Shown: positions 17,660 through 25,893 of the stretch, one piece after another
Numbering within the stretch: position 1 is the stretch's first letter
Layout of the letters: each line of letters begins with the position of its first letter
Source of the DNA: Caldisericia bacterium
GTDB lineage: Bacteria; Caldisericota; Caldisericia; UBA6126
DNA: 40,506 nucleotides
Reading direction: 5' to 3'
NCBI GenBank assembly: GCA_028700655.1
Contig: JAQVSG010000001.1
Span: 1 to 40,506 of the forward strand
The notes under the pieces: model-generated
Databases searched by the model: none
Seen by the model: the letters and a program-made list of their open reading frames with translations, nothing else
What the model was told of the DNA's origin: nothing
Position numbers and translations under genes: made by a program

Positions 17660-18242
17660 TGAAAAAGGAAAACTATTTGGGTGGATCAATATCATTGATT
17701 TGCTTGTTATTATCTTGCTTGTAGTCCTTTTATTCATGAGTGTACGCTTCTTTACCCAAAGGAGAATCTCTGTGGAAGAAAAGGATTCTTATATTGTGAA
17801 AGTTCGAGCTACCAACTTGGGTCCTGAAATTGCCGACACTATTCAAAAGGGATTGCCTATCCAAATGCCAGATGGAACCAATTTTGGCATGGTGATTACA
17901 GATCCAGAAGTCGGCCCCACCCAGGTATATGTAACCACTCCTCAGGGAATGTTGGTACCCCGAGCACAACCAAAAATGATGGATGCTACATTTTCTTTTT
18001 TGTGCTTCGTGCCAAAAGGAAGCCCTGAAATAAAGTACGGTAGTCAATCGTTTAAAGCGGGAGCTACAGGATTCATTGAATCCAATCTAACAAAATATAC
18101 TATCCATGTATTGTCCATTCAATCGATTCCCCTGGAAGAGGCTAAAAAACTGCAACAGACACCCCAAGAAGAAAGTGTATCGGAACCAACCGAAACACAG
18201 AAAAGCACTTCTTCCAACCAAACAGGAGATACAGCTCCATAA
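17646..18242 (+). CDS. DUF4330 membrane-anchored protein
   Basis: A 198-residue protein of unknown function. It has a short cytoplasmic start ending in GWINIIDLLVI, one membrane segment (about 15-37), and an extracytoplasmic region of ~140 residues containing VRATNLGPEIADTIQKG. A low-complexity tail rich in Q, E, S and T is typical of an exposed disordered end. The layout fits DUF4330. ATG 17646 follows GGAGG at 17635-17639; it overlaps murA by 14 bp and murJ by 1 bp (TAATG). Its place between murA and murJ suggests a wall-assembly role (inference). Confidence 0.75.
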   Translation: MTIIDEKGKLFGWINIIDLLVIILLVVLLFMSVRFFTQRRISVEEKDSYIVKVRATNLGPEIADTIQKGLPIQMPDGTNFGMVITDPEVGPTQVYVTTPQGMLVPRAQPKMMDATFSFLCFVPKGSPEIKYGSQSFKAGATGFIESNLTKYTIHVLSIQSIPLEEAKKLQQTPQEESVSEPTETQKSTSSNQTGDTAP

Positions 18243-19780
18243 TGAATATAAGGTCGTTATTCAGAAACGCTGGAATTGTGACTTTTGGAGCTTTATGTAG
18301 TAGAATATTGGGTCTGGCTCGTGAAACAGCGATCACAAATCGTTTTGGTCTTTCTGCTCAAACCGATGCCTATGCTGTTGGTTCCTATGTACCCATTACT
18401 CTTTCTAATATGCTGGTGTCGGGGATTGTCTCGGCTGTTTTTATTCCCTTGTTTTCCCAGTTAGTCGCTAAAAAGAAAATTGCCGATTTACGATTGATTA
18501 TTACCGTTACCATCAATCAATTTGTTTTAGTGATGGTTGTTTTTTTAGTGTTGTTGTACGGCATTGCTCCTTTTATGGTAAAACTACAAGCTCCACGATT
18601 TGATCCGGAAAGATTGTACTATGGAATTAGTATCTTTCGTATTGCCCTTCCTTCTATTTTATTCTTAGGTTTAGCAGCACTATCATCCGGGATTTTAAAT
18701 TCTATAAAAATATTTGGAATTCCCACATTGGGGGGCATTATTTTCAATGCCACCATTGTCGTAATCACATTGGTCTTTTCTCGCCAATGGGGTATTAATG
18801 CTGTTGCAATTGCATTGGTTGTAGGAGCAGCAGGTCAGTTCCTTATTCAATATATTTGGGTTGAAAAACACCATTTAGGGTATCGATTTAAGCCCATTCT
18901 ATATCATCCTGCTATGAAAGAATTGTATATATTGATTCTGCCTGTCTTGATTGGCTCAGGTATTAACTACCTTGCTCCGTTGGTTAACAATATGATTGGT
19001 TCTCAACTTGCGCAAGGATACTTAGCATCTCTTCATACCGCATTTAAAGTGTCACAATTCCCCATTGGGATTTTTGCACTGGCCGTTTCCAGCGTTGTGT
19101 TTCCAAATTTAGCAGAGCATGTAGAAAAAAAGGAACACTGCAATGTGCAGGAAAATGTACAATGGGCCATTAAATTCGTTCTGTTAATTATGTTGCCTGC
19201 TACCCTTGGATTGGTAGCAACTAGCGTCCCCGTTGTCCGGTTGTTGTTTGAATCGGGAGAATTTACAGTCAAAGACACTCTTATCACTTCCCCCGCTCTA
19301 CAGATGTATTGCGTTGCATTAATTCCATGGTCCCTCACAGCCATTCTTGTAAAAATCCTGTATTCATGCAAAGATACTATTACTCCTGTTTGGGTTGCTG
19401 TAGTTACGATTGCTGTTTTGGTCGTTGTTGATCTTGCTTTGGTTGGCCCCATGGGTCATATAGGGTTGGCATTGGGCTCAGCAATATCAGGAGTGTTTAA
19501 CACGGTTGTTTTGTGGATTATTATTGCAAAGCGGTATCCAAGTTATCTAATTGTATCTCCCCTTAAAAAAACAGGTTTCATTTGTACAATTGGCTCTCTT
19601 CTTATGATGGCTAGTTTGTATATTGTGAATATGTACTTGCAGCATTTTCTTACAATGAGTTCAAAGTTACACCAAATGCTCCAAGTGTTTTTTCTTGTGG
19701 CGGTAGGGTGTATTGTGTATGGTGTTTTTATATATGTATTTGACAAACGTGATGTTAAAGAAGTGATGGGGCGATCATGA
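18242..19780 (+). CDS. murJ: Lipid II flippase MurJ (MviN family)
   Basis: Polytopic MOP-superfamily protein of 512 residues with about 14 hydrophobic segments. It is predicted to move lipid II, or a related lipid-linked precursor, across the membrane. The N-terminal SRILGLARETAITNRFG and LPSILFLGLAALSSGILNS are typical of MurJ rather than Wzx. The position after murA supports peptidoglycan precursor export. Because it lies in a polymer-assembly block, export of another undecaprenyl-linked glycan cannot be excluded. The start overlaps the preceding stop by one base, and the stop overlaps the LCP gene as ATGA. Confidence 0.92.
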   Translation: MNIRSLFRNAGIVTFGALCSRILGLARETAITNRFGLSAQTDAYAVGSYVPITLSNMLVSGIVSAVFIPLFSQLVAKKKIADLRLIITVTINQFVLVMVVFLVLLYGIAPFMVKLQAPRFDPERLYYGISIFRIALPSILFLGLAALSSGILNSIKIFGIPTLGGIIFNATIVVITLVFSRQWGINAVAIALVVGAAGQFLIQYIWVEKHHLGYRFKPILYHPAMKELYILILPVLIGSGINYLAPLVNNMIGSQLAQGYLASLHTAFKVSQFPIGIFALAVSSVVFPNLAEHVEKKEHCNVQENVQWAIKFVLLIMLPATLGLVATSVPVVRLLFESGEFTVKDTLITSPALQMYCVALIPWSLTAILVKILYSCKDTITPVWVAVVTIAVLVVVDLALVGPMGHIGLALGSAISGVFNTVVLWIIIAKRYPSYLIVSPLKKTGFICTIGSLLMMASLYIVNMYLQHFLTMSSKLHQMLQVFFLVAVGCIVYGVFIYVFDKRDVKEVMGRS

Positions 19781-20796
19781 AAAGCACTGAAAGTAAACCA
19801 AAAAAGAAACGCAATGTTATTGTATGGATTTTGTTATTTTTAATTCTGTCAATCGTTTCTACAGCAGGGTTTTTTATCTTCCGAATTTGGCACGAATTGG
19901 ACACTGAAACCGAAGAAGGAAAGCAAATTCGAAGTGAGTATGCAATTGATTGGTCTGGCAGAATGAATGTTCTTGTTATTGGATGTGATGAAAGGGAACA
20001 TTTAAATCTGGGAGCCAGAGCAGATAGTTTGATTGTGGCGAATTTGGATTTGAAGAATAAAGCAGTCCGCATTATGTCCATTCCTCGAGATTTGTGGGTT
20101 GAAATCCCAGGGCATGATTGCTATGACAAAGTTAATTCTACGCTAAACCCGAACTACTTTTCAGATGGGGGAATTTCTTTAACTTTGAAAACTGTGGAAA
20201 ACTTGTTGAAAATCCCTGTAAAACTATATGTTAAAGTTGATTTTGAAGCTTTCAAAGAAGTTGTTGATGCCTTGGGAGGGATTGTGTACACTGTGGAAAA
20301 AGACATGTACTATATCGATCCTTCTGATCCTGAGACGGTAATCAATTTGAAAATGGGAGAACAGAAACTGGATGGAGATAAGGCTCTTCAGTATTGTCGA
20401 TTCAGGTGGGATCCGCAAGGAGATTTTGTTCTTGATTATCAAGGAAAACAATATGGACGAACATCTAGGCAGCTAAATTTTGTCAAGGAATTGGCAAAAA
20501 AAGTGATCCAGACCGGCAATTTAATTACTTTAAATAGTATCATCAATATTGTTGTAAAGCATACAGATACAAATATTGATTCGTCAGAGCTTTTACGGAT
20601 TGCCTTGTTGTTTCATAAAATCAACCCTGATGAAAACCTTCATGTTGTACCCTTTCCAGGATCATTAGACTGGGTTTCCAGTACCTCAGTTATTCTTCCC
20701 AAAGAAGAAGTATTGCAACAATTGATAGAAACGGAATGGAAAGATCCAGCCATGGAAGAGGATCCAATTCACAAGGAAACCCCGTTGGATGAATAA
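19777..20796 (+). CDS. LCP (LytR-CpsA-Psr) family wall-polymer ligase
   Basis: Membrane-anchored phosphotransferase of 339 residues. LCP proteins attach undecaprenyl-linked glycopolymers (teichoic acids, capsules) to peptidoglycan. A lysine-rich cytoplasmic start precedes one membrane segment (about 14-35). The LCP domain (about 65-245) shows VIGCDERE, GARADSL with R81/D83, SIPRDLWVEIPG with R104, DALGGIVYTV and QYCRFRWDPQGDF. These arginines and aspartates bind the lipid pyrophosphate and Mg2+ in studied homologues. The C-terminal tail is acidic. Position between murJ and an O-antigen ligase-like gene supports polymer attachment. It suggests a monoderm-type wall. Confidence 0.9.
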   Translation: MKSTESKPKKKRNVIVWILLFLILSIVSTAGFFIFRIWHELDTETEEGKQIRSEYAIDWSGRMNVLVIGCDEREHLNLGARADSLIVANLDLKNKAVRIMSIPRDLWVEIPGHDCYDKVNSTLNPNYFSDGGISLTLKTVENLLKIPVKLYVKVDFEAFKEVVDALGGIVYTVEKDMYYIDPSDPETVINLKMGEQKLDGDKALQYCRFRWDPQGDFVLDYQGKQYGRTSRQLNFVKELAKKVIQTGNLITLNSIINIVVKHTDTNIDSSELLRIALLFHKINPDENLHVVPFPGSLDWVSSTSVILPKEEVLQQLIETEWKDPAMEEDPIHKETPLDE

Positions 20797-21331
20797 AACC
20801 AAACTTCTTCACGAGAGTTTTGTATTTCAATTTGTTCATGTGTGGTCTCAATATTGGGTAGCGTCTAAAACCAAATATTACGGAAATGCTTTTTTTCATA
20901 CAACCAAGGTGTTTTGTCAACACAGTTCAATAGTACAATGGATGCAAACAGGGCAGTGTTGTGTAACTCCCTTGTTTCGAAAAAGCTACTGTATTGAATT
21001 GAGTCGGAGATGCATTTTCAAAAGCTTGGAACGAATCGTTCAAAGAATTCAAAAAACAACCAATAATTCTATGGTTGCCCATTGCTTGGGTGTTCTTCAC
21101 CGAGATCTAGAAGAAAATGGTGTTAGCTGTATTTGTTCTTTTCTGTTTTCTTTTACAGTCTTATGGACCCTTTTTACATTATTCTTTGGGGAAGGATTTT
21201 CCAGAACCACACTTTTGGTCTTGTTTTCCTCTGTGATTTTTTTCTTTACCCTTTCCTATATTCGTATCAAACCAAGCATTCTTTTACAAGAGAGTAAACT
21301 ATGGCAATGGATCAAAGAGATTGCACAATGA
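20789..21331 (+). CDS. Cysteine-rich membrane protein of unknown function
   Basis: I do not recognise a family. The 180-residue protein has a soluble first part (1-~112) rich in H, W, F and Y with cysteines at 43, 57, 58, 68, 75 and 99. Two more cysteines (114, 116) sit at the start of the first of two hydrophobic segments (about 114-134 and 140-158), followed by a short tail ending in WIKEIAQ. It looks like a genuine gene: it overlaps the LCP gene by 8 bp, and its stop overlaps the next start as ATGA, with no gap left on either side. A role in glycopolymer assembly is inferred only from its neighbours. Confidence 0.7.
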   Translation: MNKTKLLHESFVFQFVHVWSQYWVASKTKYYGNAFFHTTKVFCQHSSIVQWMQTGQCCVTPLFRKSYCIELSRRCIFKSLERIVQRIQKTTNNSMVAHCLGVLHRDLEENGVSCICSFLFSFTVLWTLFTLFFGEGFSRTTLLVLFSSVIFFFTLSYIRIKPSILLQESKLWQWIKEIAQ

Positions 21332-22719
21332 TTACATCTTCTCACACAATCGATCCTAATATGGAACCAAAACCAACCCCTTCTTTCCAAGAATTGCCCT
21401 ATATCCTTGGAGGCGTCATCGCTGGAGCGATTGGTTTTTTGGCAGGGGGATGGCAAATTCTTCTTATCGTTCTTTTGGGTCTGTTTCTATTTTTTCTGTA
21501 TTTTCGACCCACCATTGGATTGTTCATTCTTCCTTTTTTTGTTTTGGTCGACTATTATGTCAAAAGTATAGGCGTCGGAGGAATCTTTGGATTATGGGAT
21601 GAAGTACTCTTTCTGGTAATCTTTTTCTTTGTGTTGTTAGAAAGAATTCGAAATAACCAAACGTTTCTTCGTTTTACCATTGTAGTATACCCTATTTTAT
21701 TTTTTGCTTTCATTGGTCTTTTATCTGCTTATTATAGTGATGCCGTTACCCTTTCTCAATCCATTGAAGCGTTGCGATCTGTTCTCCAGAGCTTTCTCTT
21801 TTTCTTCTTGGTCATGAATGCATCTTTGAAAAAGACACAAATTCGTGCTCTGTTGTTTGCTGTTGTTCTAGGGGGCGTCATTTGTGCAATCTACGGAATA
21901 GTTCAATATTTTGTTGGCGTTGCCTCTCCACCTACATGGGTTGATAAAGATTTGGAATTTGGACTCTCCAGGGCATTTTCTTTTCTGGGAAGCCCCAATG
22001 CGTTTTCTGCCTATTGCATAATGATTGCACCCATTGCTCTAGGATTTGTGTTTCAATCTTCAACCAAACGTTCTCACAAAATTCTCTTTTGGGGCCTTTT
22101 TTTGCTTCTTATTGGTGGTTTGATTAGTACGTTAACACGAGCTTCATGGCTTGCCTTTATCCCTGCTCTATGCGTGTTTTTTATGTTGATGAAAAAGGGT
22201 AGGTATGTCATCTATGTTTTCATTGCTATGCTTTGTATTCTCCTTTTTGTTCCTCCTATCCAACAAAGATTTTCTACTCTTTTTTCAGAGCAATATCAAC
22301 AGAAAAGTTCTGAAGGTGGACGCACATATCGATGGTCTCTGGCGCTTGATTTGGTGCAACAAAAACCGTTCCTTGGGCAAGGACCTGGTAGTTATGGAGG
22401 GGCTGTGGCATATCGTTTCCAAGAGTACGGTGGTTTGTATTCTGATAACTATTACCTTCAAATTCTATCCAATTATGGTGTTCTTGGCTTCATAGGGTTT
22501 TTCTTGATCCTACTCTTTGTATTACGATTGTTACTACAAAGCTTTCGATATGCATCCAAAAAAGACAAAAGTATCATAGCGGGGATTGTTTGTGGTGCCA
22601 TTGCTCTTTTCTTAAATATGTATACAGAGAATTTGTGGGAAATTGTGCCTTTGTCCGTCGTATTTTTCTTCTTTGTAGCGCTTGGTATTCGGTTGGGGGA
22701 AGTGGATGATCCGCAATAA
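21328..22719 (+). CDS. O-antigen ligase/polymerase-like membrane protein (Wzy_C family)
   Basis: Polytopic protein of 463 residues with about 11-12 hydrophobic segments. There is a large extracytoplasmic loop in the second half, beginning around STLTRASWLAF and containing LGQGPGSYGG. This is the usual layout of Wzy_C/WaaL/RfaL proteins, which polymerise glycans or ligate them to an acceptor using undecaprenyl-linked donors. ATG 21328 (MITSSHTID) overlaps the preceding stop as ATGA; the ATG at 21301 would give a 31-bp overlap. In a monoderm setting polymerase or glycoprotein ligase activity is more likely than LPS ligation (inference). Confidence 0.82.
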   Translation: MITSSHTIDPNMEPKPTPSFQELPYILGGVIAGAIGFLAGGWQILLIVLLGLFLFFLYFRPTIGLFILPFFVLVDYYVKSIGVGGIFGLWDEVLFLVIFFFVLLERIRNNQTFLRFTIVVYPILFFAFIGLLSAYYSDAVTLSQSIEALRSVLQSFLFFFLVMNASLKKTQIRALLFAVVLGGVICAIYGIVQYFVGVASPPTWVDKDLEFGLSRAFSFLGSPNAFSAYCIMIAPIALGFVFQSSTKRSHKILFWGLFLLLIGGLISTLTRASWLAFIPALCVFFMLMKKGRYVIYVFIAMLCILLFVPPIQQRFSTLFSEQYQQKSSEGGRTYRWSLALDLVQQKPFLGQGPGSYGGAVAYRFQEYGGLYSDNYYLQILSNYGVLGFIGFFLILLFVLRLLLQSFRYASKKDKSIIAGIVCGAIALFLNMYTENLWEIVPLSVVFFFFVALGIRLGEVDDPQ

Positions 22720-23836
22720 GACCATTGTCTTTCTTTCGACTATGCGCTACCATGAGTTGCCAACCCGCAAGCAACGAATCGCCAAGTTTCTGAGTGAATC
22801 CAATCGAGTTCTTTATATTGAACCACCTAGCACCTATCTTTCCATTTTTGTTCATGGGGAAAAACAATCTCCCCCCACCATTTCGTCCATCTCTTCAACT
22901 CTCATGGTTGCATCTCTACCCACTATTTTTCCTTTGGGTTTGCGATGTCAATGGATTCACAAATTGAATCAAAAGAAAATTTTTCTGTATGTGAAACAAT
23001 TATTGCTGGAACATCAATTTATACCCGATATTTTGTGGTTTTATCTAGTTGATTATCCAGAGCTCTCTTCTCAATATCCCGATGTTTTGACTGTGTATGA
23101 TTGTGTGGATGACCATTCTGCCTATCCAGGGCTTCGCTCCCCCGCCTTTGTGAATGCGCTCGAAAAACAGTTGGTTGCTTCTTCCGATGTTGTTTTTGCT
23201 ACCACTGAAGCATTGCAACGAAAGCTTCAGTCTTTTGGCAAGGTTGCAAAACTGATTCCTAACGGAGTGGATTATCCACTATATCAATCTTGGAATCAAC
23301 ACACCCCAGAGGCTTTGCAGAAGATTCCTCGTCCTATTGTCGGCTATATTGGAGCTTTAAAAGACTGGTTTGATGTTACCTTTATACTCCGTCTTGCCGA
23401 TGCTTTACCACACTGTTCTTTTGTACTTGCAGGACCCTGCTCCCCCGCTTTTGCTTCTTCTTTTTCCAATCATCCTCGCATCTTATTGCCAGGAGCTATT
23501 CAAACAGAAGACGTTCCTTCTTGGATTGGTTCCTTTGATGTTTGCCTGATTCCTTTTTTGCAAAATAACCTTACGCTCCATATTAGCCCGCTCAAATTTT
23601 TTGAGTATTGTGCGATGGGGAAACCATGTGTAACAATACCCATTCATCAATTGGATCAATACAAAGATGTAGTGTATACCTACCATTCCCACGAAGAAGG
23701 CATAGAAAAAGTAAAACAAGCCTTACAGGAAAAGGATCCTATGCTACCGGAAAAGAGAATTTCTATTGCCAAAGAAGCTTCATGGGAAAAAAAGTTCACC
23801 TTTATGTTCGATGCCATCGAACAAGCTTATCGGTGA
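22706..23836 (+). CDS. GT4-like glycosyltransferase (TuaH-like)
   Basis: Cytoplasmic, probably membrane-associated glycosyltransferase of 376 residues with the GT-B fold. The N-terminal half contains RKQRIAKFL and VYDCVDDHSAYPG, a pattern resembling teichuronic-acid enzymes such as TuaH. The C-terminal half has GYIGALKDWFD, LAGP and PLKFFEYCAMGKPCV, the nucleotide-sugar binding region. ATG 22706 is chosen because GGGGGA lies 5 bp upstream; it overlaps the O-antigen ligase-like gene by 14 bp. Donor and acceptor sugars are unknown. Its 3' end overlaps the convergent permease gene by 10 bp. Confidence 0.85.
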   Translation: MIRNKTIVFLSTMRYHELPTRKQRIAKFLSESNRVLYIEPPSTYLSIFVHGEKQSPPTISSISSTLMVASLPTIFPLGLRCQWIHKLNQKKIFLYVKQLLLEHQFIPDILWFYLVDYPELSSQYPDVLTVYDCVDDHSAYPGLRSPAFVNALEKQLVASSDVVFATTEALQRKLQSFGKVAKLIPNGVDYPLYQSWNQHTPEALQKIPRPIVGYIGALKDWFDVTFILRLADALPHCSFVLAGPCSPAFASSFSNHPRILLPGAIQTEDVPSWIGSFDVCLIPFLQNNLTLHISPLKFFEYCAMGKPCVTIPIHQLDQYKDVVYTYHSHEEGIEKVKQALQEKDPMLPEKRISIAKEASWEKKFTFMFDAIEQAYR

Positions 23837-24930
23837 GAGAATCTTTTCCATAGATTCCATACCAGCACTCCCATAAAAAAGATCGCAATCGCAATGTGAA
23901 TAGGAGATTGGATGATGTGGGAATGTTTGGTAAGTAAAAAGTCACCAATATCTATCTTCATGCTAGTAAAAATCCAATCCAAAATAAATCCCAACACAAT
24001 AGACATTACAATCAGAACTCCCAAATAAAGAGCGATTACTTTTTTCCCCAGCGACTTTTGAAGGGTGGAAATAGTAGCCACATTGGTGGCGGGTCCTACA
24101 AACAGAAATATGAAAGCAGCACCAGGGCTGATACCCGAGATAATAAGAGAGACTGCAATGGGAATGGAAGACGTGGAGCATATGTACATGGGAAGACCAA
24201 TCACAATCATTAATACACTAGAAATGATTCCTTCTCCTGCCATTGTACCGGCAAAAAAATCTGCTGGTATTAAGGTAGTAATCAAAGCTGCCATCGATAC
24301 CCCAATCAAAAAAGAAAGAGCGATGTCTCGGACCATTTCATGAAAAGCATAGGAAACAACATTTTGTAAGAATTGGACCGGAGTTTTTTTAGGGGCTTTT
24401 GTTTCCTGGTCTAACTTCTTTTCGTGGTGGTCACAAACTTCAGAAACTTCGGCAGGGGGGTGACAATGACTGCATTTCACCGGAGTTACAGACGTAGGAA
24501 CCTGTAAATTCCATGCATTGGATGCTGCTTCCACCAAACCTCCTCCAACAATCCCCGACACAAAGGCAGCCAAGGGACGAAAAATTGCAAATACTGGCCC
24601 CATCATACCATATGTGGCAATCATGCTATCAACTCCTGTTTGAGGTGTGGAGATCAAGAAAGAAACAATAGCTCCCAAAGAAGCCCCGCTTTTTTTCAAA
24701 AAAACAGCAAACGGGATGACTCCACAAGAACAAATGGGCAAAGGTACCCCAAACAGGGAAGCTTTGAGTATAGAGCCAAAACCTTTTTTCCCCAAGTGTT
24801 TAGGAATCCACTCGTCGGAAAGAACTTGGTGAATAACACCCACCAAAAGAAGTCCAATGACCATATAAAAGCTCATATCTACAAACATCTGATAGAAATT
24901 TCGAAAAAATAACACAATACTATTAACCAT
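23827..24930 (-). CDS. SO_0444/DUF318-type permease, probable Cu/Zn efflux
   Basis: Polytopic permease of 367 residues from the COG0701 family. Two halves carry paired motifs: PLPICSCGVIPFA with C67/C69 and STPQTGVDS in the first, then LPMYICSTSSIPIAV and GPATNVAT in the second. Between them lies a hydrophilic loop rich in Cys and His (C153, H155, C156, H157, C166, H168, H169). This loop resembles the putative metal-binding region of SO_0444-type Cu/Zn efflux proteins, so metal export is the best guess; some COG0701 members instead handle arsenic or other solutes. AAGGA precedes the start on this strand. It is a single gene with its own promoter. Confidence 0.83.
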   Translation of the reverse strand: MVNSIVLFFRNFYQMFVDMSFYMVIGLLLVGVIHQVLSDEWIPKHLGKKGFGSILKASLFGVPLPICSCGVIPFAVFLKKSGASLGAIVSFLISTPQTGVDSMIATYGMMGPVFAIFRPLAAFVSGIVGGGLVEAASNAWNLQVPTSVTPVKCSHCHPPAEVSEVCDHHEKKLDQETKAPKKTPVQFLQNVVSYAFHEMVRDIALSFLIGVSMAALITTLIPADFFAGTMAGEGIISSVLMIVIGLPMYICSTSSIPIAVSLIISGISPGAAFIFLFVGPATNVATISTLQKSLGKKVIALYLGVLIVMSIVLGFILDWIFTSMKIDIGDFLLTKHSHIIQSPIHIAIAIFFMGVLVWNLWKRFSHR

Positions 24931-24979
24931 ACATATTCCTTGTATTTTTAGTTCTTTGTCGCAATCTACGCACAGTTTT

Positions 24980-25008
24980 ATTATAAGTATCTAAATATCA
25001 AAGGTAAA
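24980..25008 (-). promoter_or_regulatory. sigma70-type promoter for the metal permease
   Basis: Read on the minus strand, TTTACC (25008-25003) and a perfect TATAAT (24985-24980) are separated by 17 bp. This gives a transcript start near 24973 and a ~43-nt leader. No operator for a known metal regulator was recognised. Confidence 0.6.
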
Positions 25009-25062
25009 ACCAAAAAAATACATACTCTCATCAAACAGCATTGGAATTCTATCGTATGCAGT

Positions 25063-25230
25063 ATGTTTCTCTTTTTCGAGACTTTCAAACTAACTGTGAT
25101 CGTAGAAAAAGCTGAGATTATCCTGGCAAATTCACAATGGATCATCCCTAGTGGAACCTATTTACGTCTATCCAATTATGAAACTCTTATCATTGAGGGA
25201 GGGAGATTGAATCGTAAACCACCAACTTGA
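25063..25230 (+). pseudogene. Possible small ORF or gene remnant (55 codons)
   Basis: Open frame from ATG 25063 to TGA 25228-25230, and open for at least another ~80 bp upstream without a further ATG. There is no Shine-Dalgarno sequence before the ATG. The product starts with a hydrophobic stretch and then alternates short strands and turns (WIIPSGTYLRLSN, LIIEGGRLNRK), as in parallel beta-helix proteins. This could be the end of a decayed secreted protein or chance coding in a spacer. Function not assignable. Confidence 0.2.
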
Positions 25231-25377
25231 AACAGACTAGTAATTCAATTGGTTGTGTAGGAACCATGAATTTTATGCAATGTTATACTACGATAAACCC
25301 TTTGGTTTGTAATGAGATATGACAACAAGATTACAAAGTAGATAAAGTCTGTGAATTTGAAGGGGGGAAAGAATGAT

Positions 25378-25405
25378 TTGACGGATTGCCTTCCGTTCAT
25401 ATAAT
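25378..25405 (+). promoter_or_regulatory. sigma70-type promoter for rpmB
   Basis: TTGACG (25378-25383) and a perfect TATAAT (25400-25405) with a 16-bp spacer. The start is expected near 25412, giving a ~35-nt leader that contains GAGG just ahead of the rpmB ATG. It is the best-matching promoter in the window and probably drives rpmB and the genes behind it. Confidence 0.8.
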
Positions 25406-25446
25406 TACTATGATTTCAAACGAATACAATAAGATGAGGTTACTAT

Positions 25447-25638
25447 ATGTCAAAAAAATGTGATGTTTGTGGAAAAGGGCCTTTGGTTGGGAACAATGTA
25501 TCTCACTCCAATCGTCGAACGAAAAGACGCTCATTGCCTAATTTACAATGCATTAAGGTCAAGCTTCCTAACGGCAGCGTAAAGTCAATGAAAGTGTGTA
25601 CTAAGTGTTTAAAAGCGAATAAGGTGCAAAAAGCCTAA
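25447..25638 (+). CDS. rpmB: 50S ribosomal protein L28
   Basis: Large-subunit ribosomal protein of 63 residues. It begins [12 protein letters not shown] and has [10 protein letters not shown], the basic rRNA-binding part. Two CxxC pairs (C5/C8 and CTKC near the C-terminus) make a complete zinc site, the 'C+' form of L28; many bacteria also encode zinc-free copies used under zinc starvation. The zinc form sits about 0.5 kb from a probable Zn/Cu efflux permease on the opposite strand, which may be coincidence. A strong promoter and GAGG ribosome binding site precede it. Confidence 0.97.
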   Translation: MSKKCDVCGKGPLVGNNVSHSNRRTKRRSLPNLQCIKVKLPNGSVKSMKVCTKCLKANKVQKA

Positions 25639-25647
25639 AGGTTCATT

Positions 25648-25893
25648 ATGGACCCCAGGACAGATACACGGTCCGATTTGATGGTATTTTTGAAGGATGT
25701 TTATAAAGAGCATCCTCTTCATATTGTAAGTGGAAAAGAGCTTATGGAGTCTTTGTCGTTAGATGAGGAAACGCTTCGTTTTCACTTGCGATTTTTATAT
25801 GATTTAGGCTATATTGAACTTCTTAGTAGCAATCAAGACAGTAGAGCTCTGGTTCGGATGACCGACAAGGGATTCTCTAAGTTTGAAAATTAA
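25648..25893 (+). CDS. Small winged-helix protein of unknown function
   Basis: An 81-residue cytoplasmic protein with the predicted helix pattern of a single winged helix-turn-helix: LMVFLKDVYKE, then SGKELMESLSLDEETLRFHLRFLYDLGYIEL as the HTH, then a wing with ALVRMTDKGFSKFE. The layout resembles ArsR/MarR-like DNA-binding domains without an extra ligand domain. AAAGG overlaps the rpmB stop and sits 6 bp before the ATG. It could regulate neighbouring genes or itself, but no target site is evident. The alkyltransferase gene behind it overlaps its end by 11 bp. Confidence 0.65.
   Translation: MDPRTDTRSDLMVFLKDVYKEHPLHIVSGKELMESLSLDEETLRFHLRFLYDLGYIELLSSNQDSRALVRMTDKGFSKFEN

Larger units (their letters stand above)
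24931..25446. other. 516-bp divergent intergenic region
   Basis: This is the only long stretch without a recognised gene. It contains the minus-strand permease promoter (24980-25008) and the plus-strand rpmB promoter (25378-25405). Between them, 25063-25230 is an open 55-codon frame with no ribosome binding site; its product contains IPSGTYLRLSN and LIIEGGRLNRK, a strand-turn pattern loosely like parallel beta-helix proteins, so it might be a gene remnant. A short AAACC/GGTTT inverted repeat is at 25295-25308 with no following T-run. No tRNA, riboswitch or mobile element was recognised. Confidence 0.6.

Noticed and set aside
25295-25308. Inverted repeat AAACC/GGTTT as a possible terminator
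   Set aside because: The stem is only 5 bp and there is no T-run after it; no transcript is known to end there.
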